Positions 37,094 through 46,414 of a DNA stretch of 64,000 nucleotides are shown here, piece by piece. Each line of letters starts with the position of its first letter. The stretch's first letter is position 1. Below the pieces are notes generated by a model. It was not told where the DNA came from and ran no database searches. It saw nothing but the letters and a program-made list of their open reading frames with translations. The position numbers were made by a program, and so were the translations under genes. Origin of the DNA: Sycobia sp. Sy_11 (taxonomy: Eukaryota; Arthropoda; Insecta; Hymenoptera; Epichrysomallidae); the NCBI GenBank assembly GCA_018907035.1, contig JACCIC010000049.1, positions 907,001 through 971,000 of the forward strand, given 5' to 3'.

Positions 37094-37330
37094 TCCTATG
37101 CGTATGGGACGGTCGAGTTTTACGAGGGGCTACGTTACCGGCATCGTGGCAGGCAGAGAGCGAAAGAGAGCGTCCCGTGGCCGTCCCTTCATGAATCGCG
37201 TCTCGCCCGGCGAAGCGATCGACGGAGCCGCTTTTCGCCGACGACGCAGCCGCCGTTTCGAATGATTCTCGTGCGGAAGCTGTAATCTCTGCCCCCCCCC
37301 TGGCCCTGTACTCTGCCGCACCACACGTAA
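36991..37330. other. GC- and CpG-rich patch
   Basis: Surrounds the GA array at 37,045. TCGACGC-like CpG motifs and a C run at 37,293-37,301. Arg/Ser-rich frames on both strands look like chance. Possible regulatory island. Confidence 0.5.
37045..37089. repeat. (GA)n array
   Basis: About 22 pure units. Confidence 0.98.
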
Positions 37331-38001
37331 ACTTTTTCACCGTTCGACGCGATCACGTATATATATAAAGTCGATCGTAATTCTCGATTCGACGATCTCT
37401 GCTGTGTGTGGGGGCTCGAGTCGTTGGAGCGCATACCTATGCGCATCGGTCCTGAATTCGTCTATTAAATGCACGGATGGGGATAAAGTTGCCCAACAAA
37501 CATCACGATATTATTGTCCAGGAAATTGACCGGAGGCGGTGAATAATCGTCGAAATTTTCTACGAGGAAGCATTTGAAAATTTTTTTTCTATGGGCTTTG
37601 ACGGATTTTTTAAGGATCCGCGATCGAATTACCGCACGTCGTCGCATTTTTCGTTGGAAACTTTTTTCCCGCGCACAGGGTATTTTTCATTCCCTGTTCG
37701 CTCGAGGGAATAAGGCAGCATATTGCACAAAATCATTCCATAAGTGTGTACAGCCGAGGTGATAGTACAGTATGGTCTGTGGGGTAGGCTTAGGCCGAAG
37801 ATACAATCAGACCGGAAATCGTAACTGGCCGATCGGCTGAGCCGGCCGCAGCTTCCGTCCGTGCATCCCTCTCTCTCTCTTGAGTGTTCGATCCCTGCGG
37901 ATTGCGAGACTTCGACGCGTCCCCGCCCCGGCTTCACTCGTGTCCCTTGCATTCGTTTGATATTCTTTTTTTTCTTCTTTCTTTTTTTTTTTTATTTTTC
38001 A

Positions 38002-38003
<2 letters not shown>

Positions 38004-38050
<47 letters not shown>
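38004..38050. repeat. (AT)n array
   Basis: About 21 units, preceded by a T/C tract at 37,965-37,998. Confidence 0.98.
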
Positions 38051-38054
<4 letters not shown>

Positions 38055-38175
38055 GCCGCTAATGGCGGATGATCGTCCAGTTTATTGGCCTCCGGAACAG
38101 GGGAAAGGGATGGATAAATCAAGATACTCGTTAACTTCAAGGGGGGGAGATCGCGCTGCAGGGAGTGGCATCGTA

Positions 38176-38177
<2 letters not shown>

Positions 38178-38212
<35 letters not shown>
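38178..38212. repeat. (AT)n array
   Basis: About 17 pure units. Confidence 0.98.
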
Positions 38213-38215
<3 letters not shown>

Positions 38216-38324
38216 GAAACTGCGTTTATGCGCGACACCGTGAATAATATCCGACGCCTTTAATCTTCCTCCGTCCCAATATCGCGAATTCGCAGTAACG
38301 CGCGGCGTTCTCGCTCCATTGTTC

Positions 38325-38358
38325 CTTTTTTTCTTTTTCTTCTTCTTCTTCGTCTTCC
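38325..38358. repeat. (TTC)n-rich tract
   Basis: T runs followed by about five TTC units. Confidence 0.93.
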
Positions 38359-38569
38359 CTTCCTCGATCGTGATTTTTATTTATATTGCCGCTGCCACGG
38401 AACGCGGAAACGAAATTTTTGGGAATTCCATTAAATTTTTGCTCCCTCCTGCCACCTCTGGTCCCTTTGAAAAAATTTGTTCGACGCGCGTGTGTTTGCA
38501 TCGCCGCTGTAGAAGGACTGTGACAATCGTAAATTATTTAATAAAATAAAAGAGAAAAAAACGCAGACG

Positions 38570-40025
38570 CGAATAGGGCTCATTGAAATTTATTTTATTG
38601 ACAGTGAAGCTTCGAGTAAAAAAAAAGGAAAAAAAACACCAGCAGTATTAAAATATCATATTTACTGCGACTACTATTGACAAATAAACAAAAATCTTAT
38701 ATGGATTTCCTCACACTTTAACGGCGAATCGTCGATCCCTCGACGTATACACTCGCTTTATCGGCATTTTCGAAATATTGTAAAAGCTATTGAATGAAAA
38801 ATATCGCCTATATTTTCTAAACGCTATCGTACCAAGTCACTCCGATTGCCTGAAATCCGCGGTAATGTACTTTTTGACTTTCAATTATTACACTGCGCAC
38901 GGTCTCGCCGTTACGCAATTTGCGCAAAAACTACATCTCCATACGTGATATTCGCTAAATTTCCGTAAGCCTCTCCGAGAGCGACCCAGATCTTGCTTAA
39001 ATCCCGTGATAAACGGGATAGCACGGCGAGCGAGTCTCGCGATAAAATGGAGATATCAGTTTAAGAATCGAGGGTACTCGCAGCGACTGTTAGCCAACCG
39101 ACTAATATGATCGGACAATTTTTCATCGGCATGTGGGCAAATTCTAAAATTGTCCGTACTGATCAGCGTAAATTCTACAAGTTATTGGACGATTATCGTG
39201 CGCAGTCATTTTCAGAAGAGAACATAGACATCAAATATATGGATTCCTAGAACAATACTTTTATCTCTCTTTTACAATGAAAGTAAGATCGACAATTTTC
39301 AGTTTTTCATCTCATTTTTCATCAATAATGTGGCTTTTTAATCTAATAATTTAATTATATAGCAATTACAACAGCAATTGACTGGTGATAATCTTTAGAA
39401 TATACATCATACAAACGACTAAAATTATTAGGATGCATCAGTTCTACTTCAATTAAGACGGGGATTTTCGTTCGAACCATTTTAATATTCAAACCGTTCC
39501 AGTCAATCGAGCCGATCGAAAAATATTCATACGTCGAACATCCATATTATTCAAGTAAGATTAGCTTTTTGATGTTAGAAGACCCAAGGGAAATATAATG
39601 ACTAGAATTTATAAAGCACTCAAAAATAAGTATGAATATATTTTTGGTTTAGATTATTATTCATAATTTAGTAATTTTGGAAAAAATAATGAATAAAATA
39701 TCTTATTTTTAAAAATATTTATACATAAGAATAGTATGAAAAAATAATGAAAATTCTTATTTTAATACAATTATGAATTAACTTATTTAGATAAAAAATT
39801 TAGCAATTTATATCAATGAATATTACTATTGAAATATGGCACTAAGTATTCACTATTTTGTATATGTAGTGGTCTACTTATGCTCTTCAAAATAAGTAAC
39901 CTTTTTCGCTTACTTGCTTTTTCTATTTATAGAGGTCGGAAATAATTTTACGGCGTGCACGTCAAAAAGCTGTCCGGCGAACATTTACCGCTAGACATCT
40001 CGAGTGGAGCAAATAAAAGGTAATC
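38570..40025. other. AT-rich interval
   Basis: No element is seen apart from the unassigned coding-like fragment at 39,065-39,250. From 39,580 to 39,850 the sequence is extremely AT-rich. Confidence 0.45.
39065..39250 (+). CDS. Possible coding fragment, unknown
   Basis: An open frame follows the TAA at 39,062 and includes ATG 39,107, with product MIGQFFIGMWANSKIVRTDQ then RKFYKLLDDYRAQSFSEEN, ending at TAG about 39,250. Charged and polar residues are spaced as in real proteins, unlike surrounding chance frames. There is no known family, no clear splice signals and no supporting neighbour. Confidence 0.15.
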   Translation, partial: ESRVLAATVSQPTNMIGQFFIGMWANSKIVRTDQRKFYKLLDDYRAQSFSEENIDIKYMDS

Positions 40026-40028
40026 CAA

Positions 40029-40066
40029 GTCTCTCTCTCTCTCTCTCCCTCTCTCTCTCTCTCTTT
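40029..40066. repeat. (CT)n array
   Basis: About 18 units with one break. First of a series of CT then GA tracts over 600 bp. Confidence 0.97.
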
Positions 40067-40202
40067 CCGCTAAATAAAAGCCTCTCGTTCTCGTAGCCAC
40101 GGAGCTGAGAAGGAGAAAGAGAAGGAGAAGAACAGAGATTTGCATAAGGGTCGGGAAGCGTGTCTCCGTAAAAAGGGTCTCAGCCCCACTCCTTTCACAC
40201 TC

Positions 40203-40207
<5 letters not shown>

Positions 40208-40246
<39 letters not shown>
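40208..40246. repeat. (CT)n array
   Basis: About 19 pure units. Confidence 0.98.
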
Positions 40247-40249
<3 letters not shown>

Positions 40250-40404
40250 CCCATCCATTTTTGTGGGCCATACAATACACGTGTAATTTCTTCTGACACG
40301 GCCGAGCCACCCGTCACAGCGTCACTCTCCTTCTCCCCGTTACCACGGTGTCGTATTCGTTATGTGCGTCAAGCCGAAATGCGCGTGCTTCTGAATCGTT
40401 TCTT

Positions 40405-40452
40405 TCACTCTCTCTGTCTGTCTCTGTCTCTCTCTCTCTCTTTCTCTTTCTT
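40405..40452. repeat. (CT)n array
   Basis: Interrupted with GTCTGTCT. Confidence 0.95.
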
Positions 40453-40592
40453 GCCATTTTGCGATGGCGTGAAATTCGCGCGCGAGGCCAGAAACCAAGT
40501 TGACCAACCATCAGAGCCACGGGGGGTCACGGAGACGACGAGTGAGAGGGCAAAAGAGAGAATAAGCGTTAAGAAAGAAAAAGAAACGAGAA

Positions 40593-40643
40593 AGCGAGAG
40601 AGAGAGAGATAAATAAAGAGAGAGAGAGAGGGAAAGAGAGAGA
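40593..40643. repeat. (GA)n array
   Basis: Interrupted GA tract. With the CT tracts 200-560 bp upstream it could form imperfect inverted pairs. Confidence 0.95.
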
Positions 40644-40649
40644 ACCGGC

Positions 40650-41350
40650 GCGAATTCATCAAGATTAAGGAGACGTGCAAAGTGCATTTTGCGCGGGTGC
40701 CTTTAACATTGCGAGTATGATGCTCGCGCGATTTGAAACGGCTACGCCCTCGCCAAATATCTTGCCACAACTGGAGGAGGGGGGGCCGACGGAGGAGTGG
40801 GAGGAGGGAATCGTTAAGGAAGCTCGTATGCGAGTGTCTCTTACCGCTACTGCGAAAACTTATACTGCCCCTTTTTTCGGAGGCCATGCTCCGTTACCCA
40901 TACTAATATGGACGTTGAAGTATTCCGAGCGTGTACTTTTTTCACGGCCCGCCTCGAGCGGCTTCAGCGATCGTTCTCGCCCGTATACAGTAAGATAGAT
41001 GTTTACGAGCGGTGCTTTCGGAAACGTCATACAGATGTAGTCCTCTTTATCGGACGAACTTACGAAATATGCTTCCGGCTAAGTTGAAAATTCGAATATT
41101 TCGAGGATTCCGCATCTTCTAAGCTTCGAGGCGTGAATATTAATGGCATTATTATCATGAATAATATTATAATTATTATTATTATTTCTTTTTATATTGC
41201 TATCGAGAGAATAAGAGGAATATCGAGCGCGATGACCAAAAATCATTTATCTAAACGAACAGTGGCCTAAATAATAAATAAATGGAAAAATACGAAATAA
41301 TAATTAAGGATAAATAAAAGCATGATTCATGAGCTGACACAAGCTAAATC
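40650..41350. other. Interval without recognised features
   Basis: Opposed frames at 40,405-40,998 pass through the CT/GA tracts and are rejected as genes. An ATT-rich tract lies near 41,150-41,190. Confidence 0.45.
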
Positions 41351-41352
41351 GT

Positions 41353-41750
41353 ATGTGGAGATGCTTGGTACTGTCGACGGCGGTGTTAATTCTAAAGTTT
41401 GTATATGGAATATCTATTCGGTGTTCAAAAACGAGCGAAGTATTGACTGAACTGAATAACGCCGAATCCGAAAGCCGGATAAATGTTTCTGAAGATACTG
41501 ACTTGAGGGATAGTCTGAAAACCAGAAATCTTGACCGCTGCATGACGGAGAATAATAATAATAATAGCTCAACTAATACGGCGGAACGGCGTGCTCTTGT
41601 CAATGTTTCAGTCGAGTTTCCTGGTGCGAAGCTGCCCAAAGCAGGATTTCTGAAAATAGGCTTGGCAAATTTCGTGCACATCGCCACGAGATGATGATGA
41701 AGTGTTGCCGATGTAGCGTAAAACCCAAGTGCGGCCAATTGTAATAAAGC
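41353..41750 (+). pseudogene. LINE ORF1 (gag-like) remnant
   Basis: An open frame of 113 codons runs from ATG 41,353 to two stops near 41,695. It ends with the block AKLPKAGFLKIG, which resembles the region just before the CCHC zinc knuckles of R1-type ORF1 proteins. Cysteines follow in another frame (KCCRCSVKPKC, about 41,697-41,735), as expected for the first knuckle. The front of the frame contains SKTSEVLTELNN, comparable to the TKEEV-type stretch upstream in ORF1 proteins, and an Asn run from an (AAT)n tract. The hydrophobic N-terminus (LVLSTAVLILKFVYG) mimics a signal peptide but is probably accidental. The call depends mainly on position, directly upstream of the endonuclease. Confidence 0.55.
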
Positions 41751-41771
41751 CCAATGATCGCAGTTCTGTAA

Positions 41772-41871
41772 ATGAATGTCAATAGCAGCAGGGCGGCTAA
41801 TCACCTTATTGTCCAACTCTGTCACAAGGCTAAAGCTTATATAGTAGTTTGATCGTCAGGTGACAGTATCG

Positions 41872-41924
<53 letters not shown>

Positions 41925-42727
41925 GTGGGTACACATATTGTTTTAGGTCGGCTGCTATTTGGATTTCCAAACCGCGTTTAATCAAGGTCGAGCCTCATGA
42001 ATTTGGAAATGGCTATGTTGGATATCGTGCAATCTTATCGTTTACGTCAGTTGCTGTCTCACAATACAACAAAGGTAGAGCAGGGTTTAGTGGGCACGAT
42101 TCATGGGGATCTCCCCCCCCTCTCATAGATAGAATGTAGCGAGACTGAACAGAGCGAATTTCTCACAGACTGTTGAACATAGAGCAGCGATACTTATTTG
42201 GGACGTTTAATGGTTTATTAATAACGAAACGAGCAAAGGCTTGTGAAGAATCAATGCCGTATTGCGCAGTAAATTAGAAAAAAATGCCCTGTTTATTGAT
42301 TGACGCTGTGTTTAAATCGGCTACTACAAAGTGCTAGAAAGCAAGGTGTTGGCATAGCTTTGAGGAATGCTCAACTCAAGATATTCAAACAAGTTCTTCG
42401 ACGGGCGATCGAGGTCAGCCAAGGCTGAGTAGTGCTGTGTTAAAATGTAACCAAGGTTCATGCGTTTTACCGTATAGACCATTTGCTGGAAAACTTGGAG
42501 CATATCGAACAGGGATATTCTAGACCTCAAAAATATGCGGAATATCCTAGATGCTCCGTTCCCCACCGATCTCGATCGATCTGATTCTTCGATAACTGAA
42601 TGCTGAAACATCGACCCTTTCTTTAGTGGGGGGATGCTCCATAGACTCGTGAAAACCACGCGGAACAAGAAACCTCCAGTGTTTGATGGAATCTCAGGGA
42701 AGATCCCTTAAGCATTCCTGGAATTTC
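41772..42727 (+). pseudogene. LINE ORF2 remnant: endonuclease and start of reverse transcriptase
   Basis: Read across frames, the endonuclease begins with NVNSSRAANHLIVQLCHKAK (from 41,772). After the (GA)n tract it continues in another frame with AAIWISKPRLIKVEP and FGNGYVGYRAI (about 41,948-42,035). These match the N-terminal and central parts of the AP-type endonuclease of R1/I-clade elements. The RT part ends with LVKTTRNKKPPVFDGISGKI (about 42,637-42,705), the conserved block before the palm, followed by a TAA in frame. Several stops and frameshifts make it inactive. Residues 42,085-42,490 are too decayed to assign. Confidence 0.7.
41874..41920. repeat. (GA)n array inside the LINE endonuclease
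   Basis: About 23 units. Endonuclease blocks lie on both sides in different frames, so the array grew after or during decay of the element. Confidence 0.98.
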
Positions 42728-42739
42728 CGGTCTAATTTA

Positions 42740-43260
42740 AGTTTTTAGGTCCGTGCAATTTTCGCATATGTGCGTGTAAAATATTGTGAAACAATGTTAA
42801 ATAATTTTAAATATATTAAATTTAGACAAAAAAGATTCGCACAAACTCGAATTTCTTTACGATAGCTGATTCGGTTATAATATTATCATCACGTTATGCA
42901 GATGTACAGAATTATATACATGCATCTTTATTAAAAGTCAGAAAGGAATAATATTTTTTAGCTATAGGGAAACTAAACGGTTCATATACTTGTTACGCGC
43001 TGCACCAATGTTAGAATATCGATGTTAATGCTGATCCTATTATTTGTTACATTTTCTTCTCTACGATGGTTTTAGTGCTTCGTATAATTTTCAATTGATT
43101 TAAATCTCTTTCTCTTATTACCACTAAGTAATAATTGAAAGTGGTTTAGATTAATACTATAATTCTTAATAAGAGAATTTTGTAACTTAAAAAATTTATA
43201 TAAAACGTTTTAATACGATTTCACAGTCTTATTCTTAATTTCAATTGATCCAATACTGAG
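42740..43260. other. AT-rich interval without recognised features
   Basis: Follows the LINE break point. No tail sequence is seen. Confidence 0.45.
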
Positions 43261-43587
43261 CGATGTTACCGAGTTCTCGCGCGGCTACTACGTCGCGGCC
43301 CGCCACGAACGAAGCACCCCGTCGTTTTACCCTTCGCTATCGGTTGATCGCGCCCCAATCCTCGTCCCCTTGGGCCTCGATTGTATCCATCGAGCGACAC
43401 GAGCCTCGCGCCGATTCGGCACGCGCCAGCGCTCGAAGTATTTATACGAGCGAGCGCGGACTGACTACGGCTGCGCGCCGTAGACAAAATATCGTCGCTG
43501 AAATCGCTGCAGCAGGCGGTATGCAGAGACCGGCGATGCTACTCGGAACTCGAGCGCCCGGTGCACGCGCTTGGGCACGGAAATCCG

Positions 43588-43643
<56 letters not shown>

Positions 43644-43990
43644 ATATTATCCAGTCCCGAATTATTAATAGGTACCCGGTTGATTCCCCCCTCCCTTCCT
43701 CCCTCCAGCAATGCGCGTCGCGCGTGTAATGAGTGGCCTTTTGTCGTTTCGATTTCCGCCCCCTCGGCTTCCGGGCGCACTTTGCCGCTGCAGGTTTATT
43801 ATTCAAGGTTCCCGAGTTCCGCTCGGTGGGCCGGGGCGCGCTGCTCAACCCGCGCGGACTCGGTTTCGCGGACGGGATGTTTTTTTCTCCTCTCCCCGCC
43901 CACGGTTTCGTCGGTTTAGCGTCGATCCCGATTTAATGGCTCGTTTAAAATTTGTCGATCGAGAACGCGGTGGGCTATTCTTAGACGAGC
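43261..43990. other. GC- and CpG-rich patch
   Basis: Longest GC-rich stretch in the window, interrupted by the GT array at 43,590. A 218-codon + frame and 112- and 127-codon minus frames overlap here. All three pass through the array, have Arg/Ala/Ser-rich compositions and show no family signature, so none is called. Possible promoter or enhancer island. Confidence 0.5.
43590..43639. repeat. (GT)n array
   Basis: Twenty-five pure units. Confidence 0.98.
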
Positions 43991-44021
43991 GAGCATACAA
44001 TTACGGAACCTTCGTTTTTTC

Positions 44022-44037
44022 TCTCTCTCTCTCTCTT
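44022..44037. repeat. (CT)n array, short
   Basis: Eight units. Confidence 0.9.
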
Positions 44038-44356
44038 TTGTTTCGGGCCTCTCCACTCGAATTCGCACAAGATCCCCCATAGTTTTCGGCATCGCTGAAG
44101 ACGACAATCATTATCGATAATAATCGAACGCTCATTATTCATCGTTAATGAGATATAATATCATTATAAATAAATATCATCCAACTATAGATCATTACGA
44201 TCATTAGCTGTTGATCATATAACGAAAGCTCCAGCCGATTTTTATCATTTATATTATTTTTTTTTATTATTGTTGTTGATGCTGTCGTTGTTGTTATTAT
44301 TATTATGCACCATTTATTAAATAAGAGCGTTTTGTTCCACAATTTTCTGGCTGAAA

Positions 44357-44462
44357 CTTTTAGAGGGTCAAACATCGAGGCGTATAGCAATGAAATTGGT
44401 TGAGATATAGCGAGGCTGCCCAAAAATGGATTGAAAATAATCTTTAACGAACCCTCTGAGTC
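44357..44462. mobile_element. Possible very short relative of the inverted-repeat element
   Basis: CTTTTAGAGGGTCAAA at the left and AACCCTCTGAG at the right (complement CTCAGAGGGTT) form an inverted pair about 105 bp apart. The ends resemble those of copies A and B (TTAGAGGGCCGG, CTCAGAGGACCG), but the interior shows no match. It may be a heavily deleted member or a coincidence. Confidence 0.2.
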
Positions 44463-44469
44463 TACAATT

Positions 44470-45195
44470 TCTATCCTAGGTCCTGTATGAAAATTGCACT
44501 TCGAAACATTATCTCAAATAATTTTTTACTTTATCGCTACATGCTCTTACGGAACAGATTGTATATATAAGGCGATTGATTAATTACATCAACGGGACAA
44601 AATCGTCCCGTCCCTTTTCTTCTTGTTCTCGCGCCAAAAAGACAAATCAACCGTACGAAACATCAATTTTTTTAACGCGCCTAATGTATATATAAAATAT
44701 ATAAACAATAGGTTGAGTCAAATAATATGCCCCCTGGAATACGTTGTCATTTGCTTCTATATCGATGCGCGTAAGAATAGTGTTAGTTTCGTAAAAATTA
44801 GCTCATAATTTAACTGCTTCAACCAATTGATCTTAAACTGACAAAAAAAAAATCCAGTCTCATGCCCGTGTATCGGGAAACGAAGATTCATTGATTTTTG
44901 AGCATCGAGACAGAGGGAATCGCGAAGGTAAACGTGTGGAGCCTCGGAAAAGCTAAGGGCAAAAATAATATGTATAAGTTACTAAAATTCCTAAAACCTA
45001 ACCTAGGAATTATTCTGAAATAGACAAATCAACATTTTTTTCCTAGGAGACCGATAAGATGAAACTCGACACTTGATGGTGCAGTTTTAATCATCGTCAG
45101 CGACATCGTCATCCTCATGGAGTAAATGGGAGGAGGGGAGAAGTGGTGAGACATTGTAAAAGACCGAAACACGCGCAATCATATTTACCTGATGC
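44470..45195. other. AT-rich interval without recognised features
   Basis: No gene or element is seen. Confidence 0.5.
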
Positions 45196-45198
45196 TAC

Positions 45199-45202
<4 letters not shown>

Positions 45203-45248
<46 letters not shown>
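45203..45248. repeat. (AT)n array
   Basis: About 22 pure units. Confidence 0.98.
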
Positions 45249-45250
<2 letters not shown>

Positions 45251-45409
45251 AAACACATCTCCGGCCAATATTCTATACAACCTGTTGCGCGCTCATCACG
45301 AGCCCTTACAGTTGCAGAATCCTGGAGATCAACAAATCACTCCTCGCTCGTTTTCTTTTACTTTTTTCCACAGAAAGCTACGGATCTGCAATTACCGCAT
45401 TGCTATATA

Positions 45410-45410
<1 letters not shown>

Positions 45411-45446
<36 letters not shown>
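45411..45446. repeat. (CA)n array
   Basis: About 17 units. Confidence 0.98.
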
Positions 45447-45448
<2 letters not shown>

Positions 45449-45569
45449 TTAATTACACTAAGGCCCGGAACGCGAGCTGTTGGCTTGGCGCTTATAAATA
45501 TGACATGCGCCGGTTCGCGCGCGCGAAAACGGACTCCAACACGAGAGATAAACAGATAGAGAGATAGAA

Positions 45570-45616
<47 letters not shown>
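45570..45616. repeat. (GA)n array
   Basis: About 20 units with one break. Confidence 0.97.
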
Positions 45617-45618
<2 letters not shown>

Positions 45619-45725
45619 CACGAAGCACTCGACGTCGCAAGATGTCTATATACACAGCGCGCGCGCATGAAGTGATATTTGCATTCCTGAGGCGCGCTTT
45701 CGTAGATATACATTCTTTCGGCTTC

Positions 45726-45728
<3 letters not shown>

Positions 45729-45784
<56 letters not shown>

Positions 45785-45809
45785 ACATGTATATATGTAA
45801 GTATATATA
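45729..45809. repeat. (AT)n array
   Basis: About 21 pure units, then an interrupted GTATACATGTATATATG tail. Confidence 0.97.
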
Positions 45810-46326
45810 ACATTTCCTTTTTCAAATTTCATCTCGCGTTAGTCTTTTTGCAATGCGGATTCCTCTTCTCCATTCAAGGTATGTATACATATATATAGTT
45901 ATTGAAAAACTACTTGAGACTTGCGATGTGTATATATATGGACTGGTAACGCAACAGGGGCGAGGCGCAGCGCAATATTATTTTGTCGTGTTTTCAGACA
46001 GGAAGAGCTGCCATGCATGGACGTGACATCCGATAGATGGAGATGAATCGCACGAAGTGAATTATGAAGTATCTATAGGTGTTTTTCTTCATTTCTCGTT
46101 AACGTTTTCAAGATTTGAAATAGTGAAAAGTTTCAAGTATACCATACATCAACTAATTACGTACCTGAAAACACTCATTGATCACTCAATACTTGTTGAT
46201 AGAGCATTTTTAATTTATTTTTTAAAGCCTCCTTTATATTCATTAATAACTTTCATTTAAATGTGCATTCGCATAAACTTGCGTTTCCCTATAAAAACCG
46301 TAATAACATGAGAAAAAGATTAATCT

Positions 46327-46330
<4 letters not shown>

Positions 46331-46408
<78 letters not shown>
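46331..46408. repeat. Compound (GA)n(AT)n array
   Basis: About 17 GA units, a 5-bp spacer, then about 19 AT units. Confidence 0.98.
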
Positions 46409-46412
<4 letters not shown>

Positions 46413-46414
46413 TA

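Larger units (their letters stand above)
41353..42735 (+). mobile_element. Decayed R1-like non-LTR retrotransposon (LINE) fragment
   Basis: Pieces of the two proteins of an R1/I-type LINE appear in the correct order on the + strand: the tail of a gag-like ORF1, then endonuclease, then the start of the reverse transcriptase. The copy lacks its 5' part and most of the reverse transcriptase, and the endonuclease-to-RT distance is shorter than usual, so internal sequence was lost. A (GA)n tract interrupts the endonuclease. Composition is less AT-rich than the flanks. The clade call is by motif resemblance only (SRAANHL and AAIWISKPRL in the endonuclease, NKKPPVFDGI in the RT) and could be R1 or a neighbouring clade. 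No poly-A tail or target-site duplication was recognised. Confidence 0.72.

Noticed and set aside
40405..40998. Opposed frames of 160 and 107 codons
   Set aside because: They cross CT and GA tracts, have low-complexity content and no recognisable domain.
41353..41694. Secreted effector-like protein (signal peptide, Asn run, ERR motif)
   Set aside because: The resemblance is superficial. Its C-terminal block and the position directly before endonuclease and RT remnants fit a LINE ORF1 tail better.
41304..41825. 173-codon minus-strand frame
   Set aside because: It is the antisense of the LINE ORF1 and endonuclease remnant. The + strand carries the recognisable motifs.
43263..43919. 218-codon + strand frame, the longest in the window
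   Set aside because: It runs through a 25-unit GT array (poly-Val/Cys) in a CpG-rich patch, overlaps two long minus-strand frames, and shows no motif. GC-rich DNA has few stops, so length alone is not evidence.
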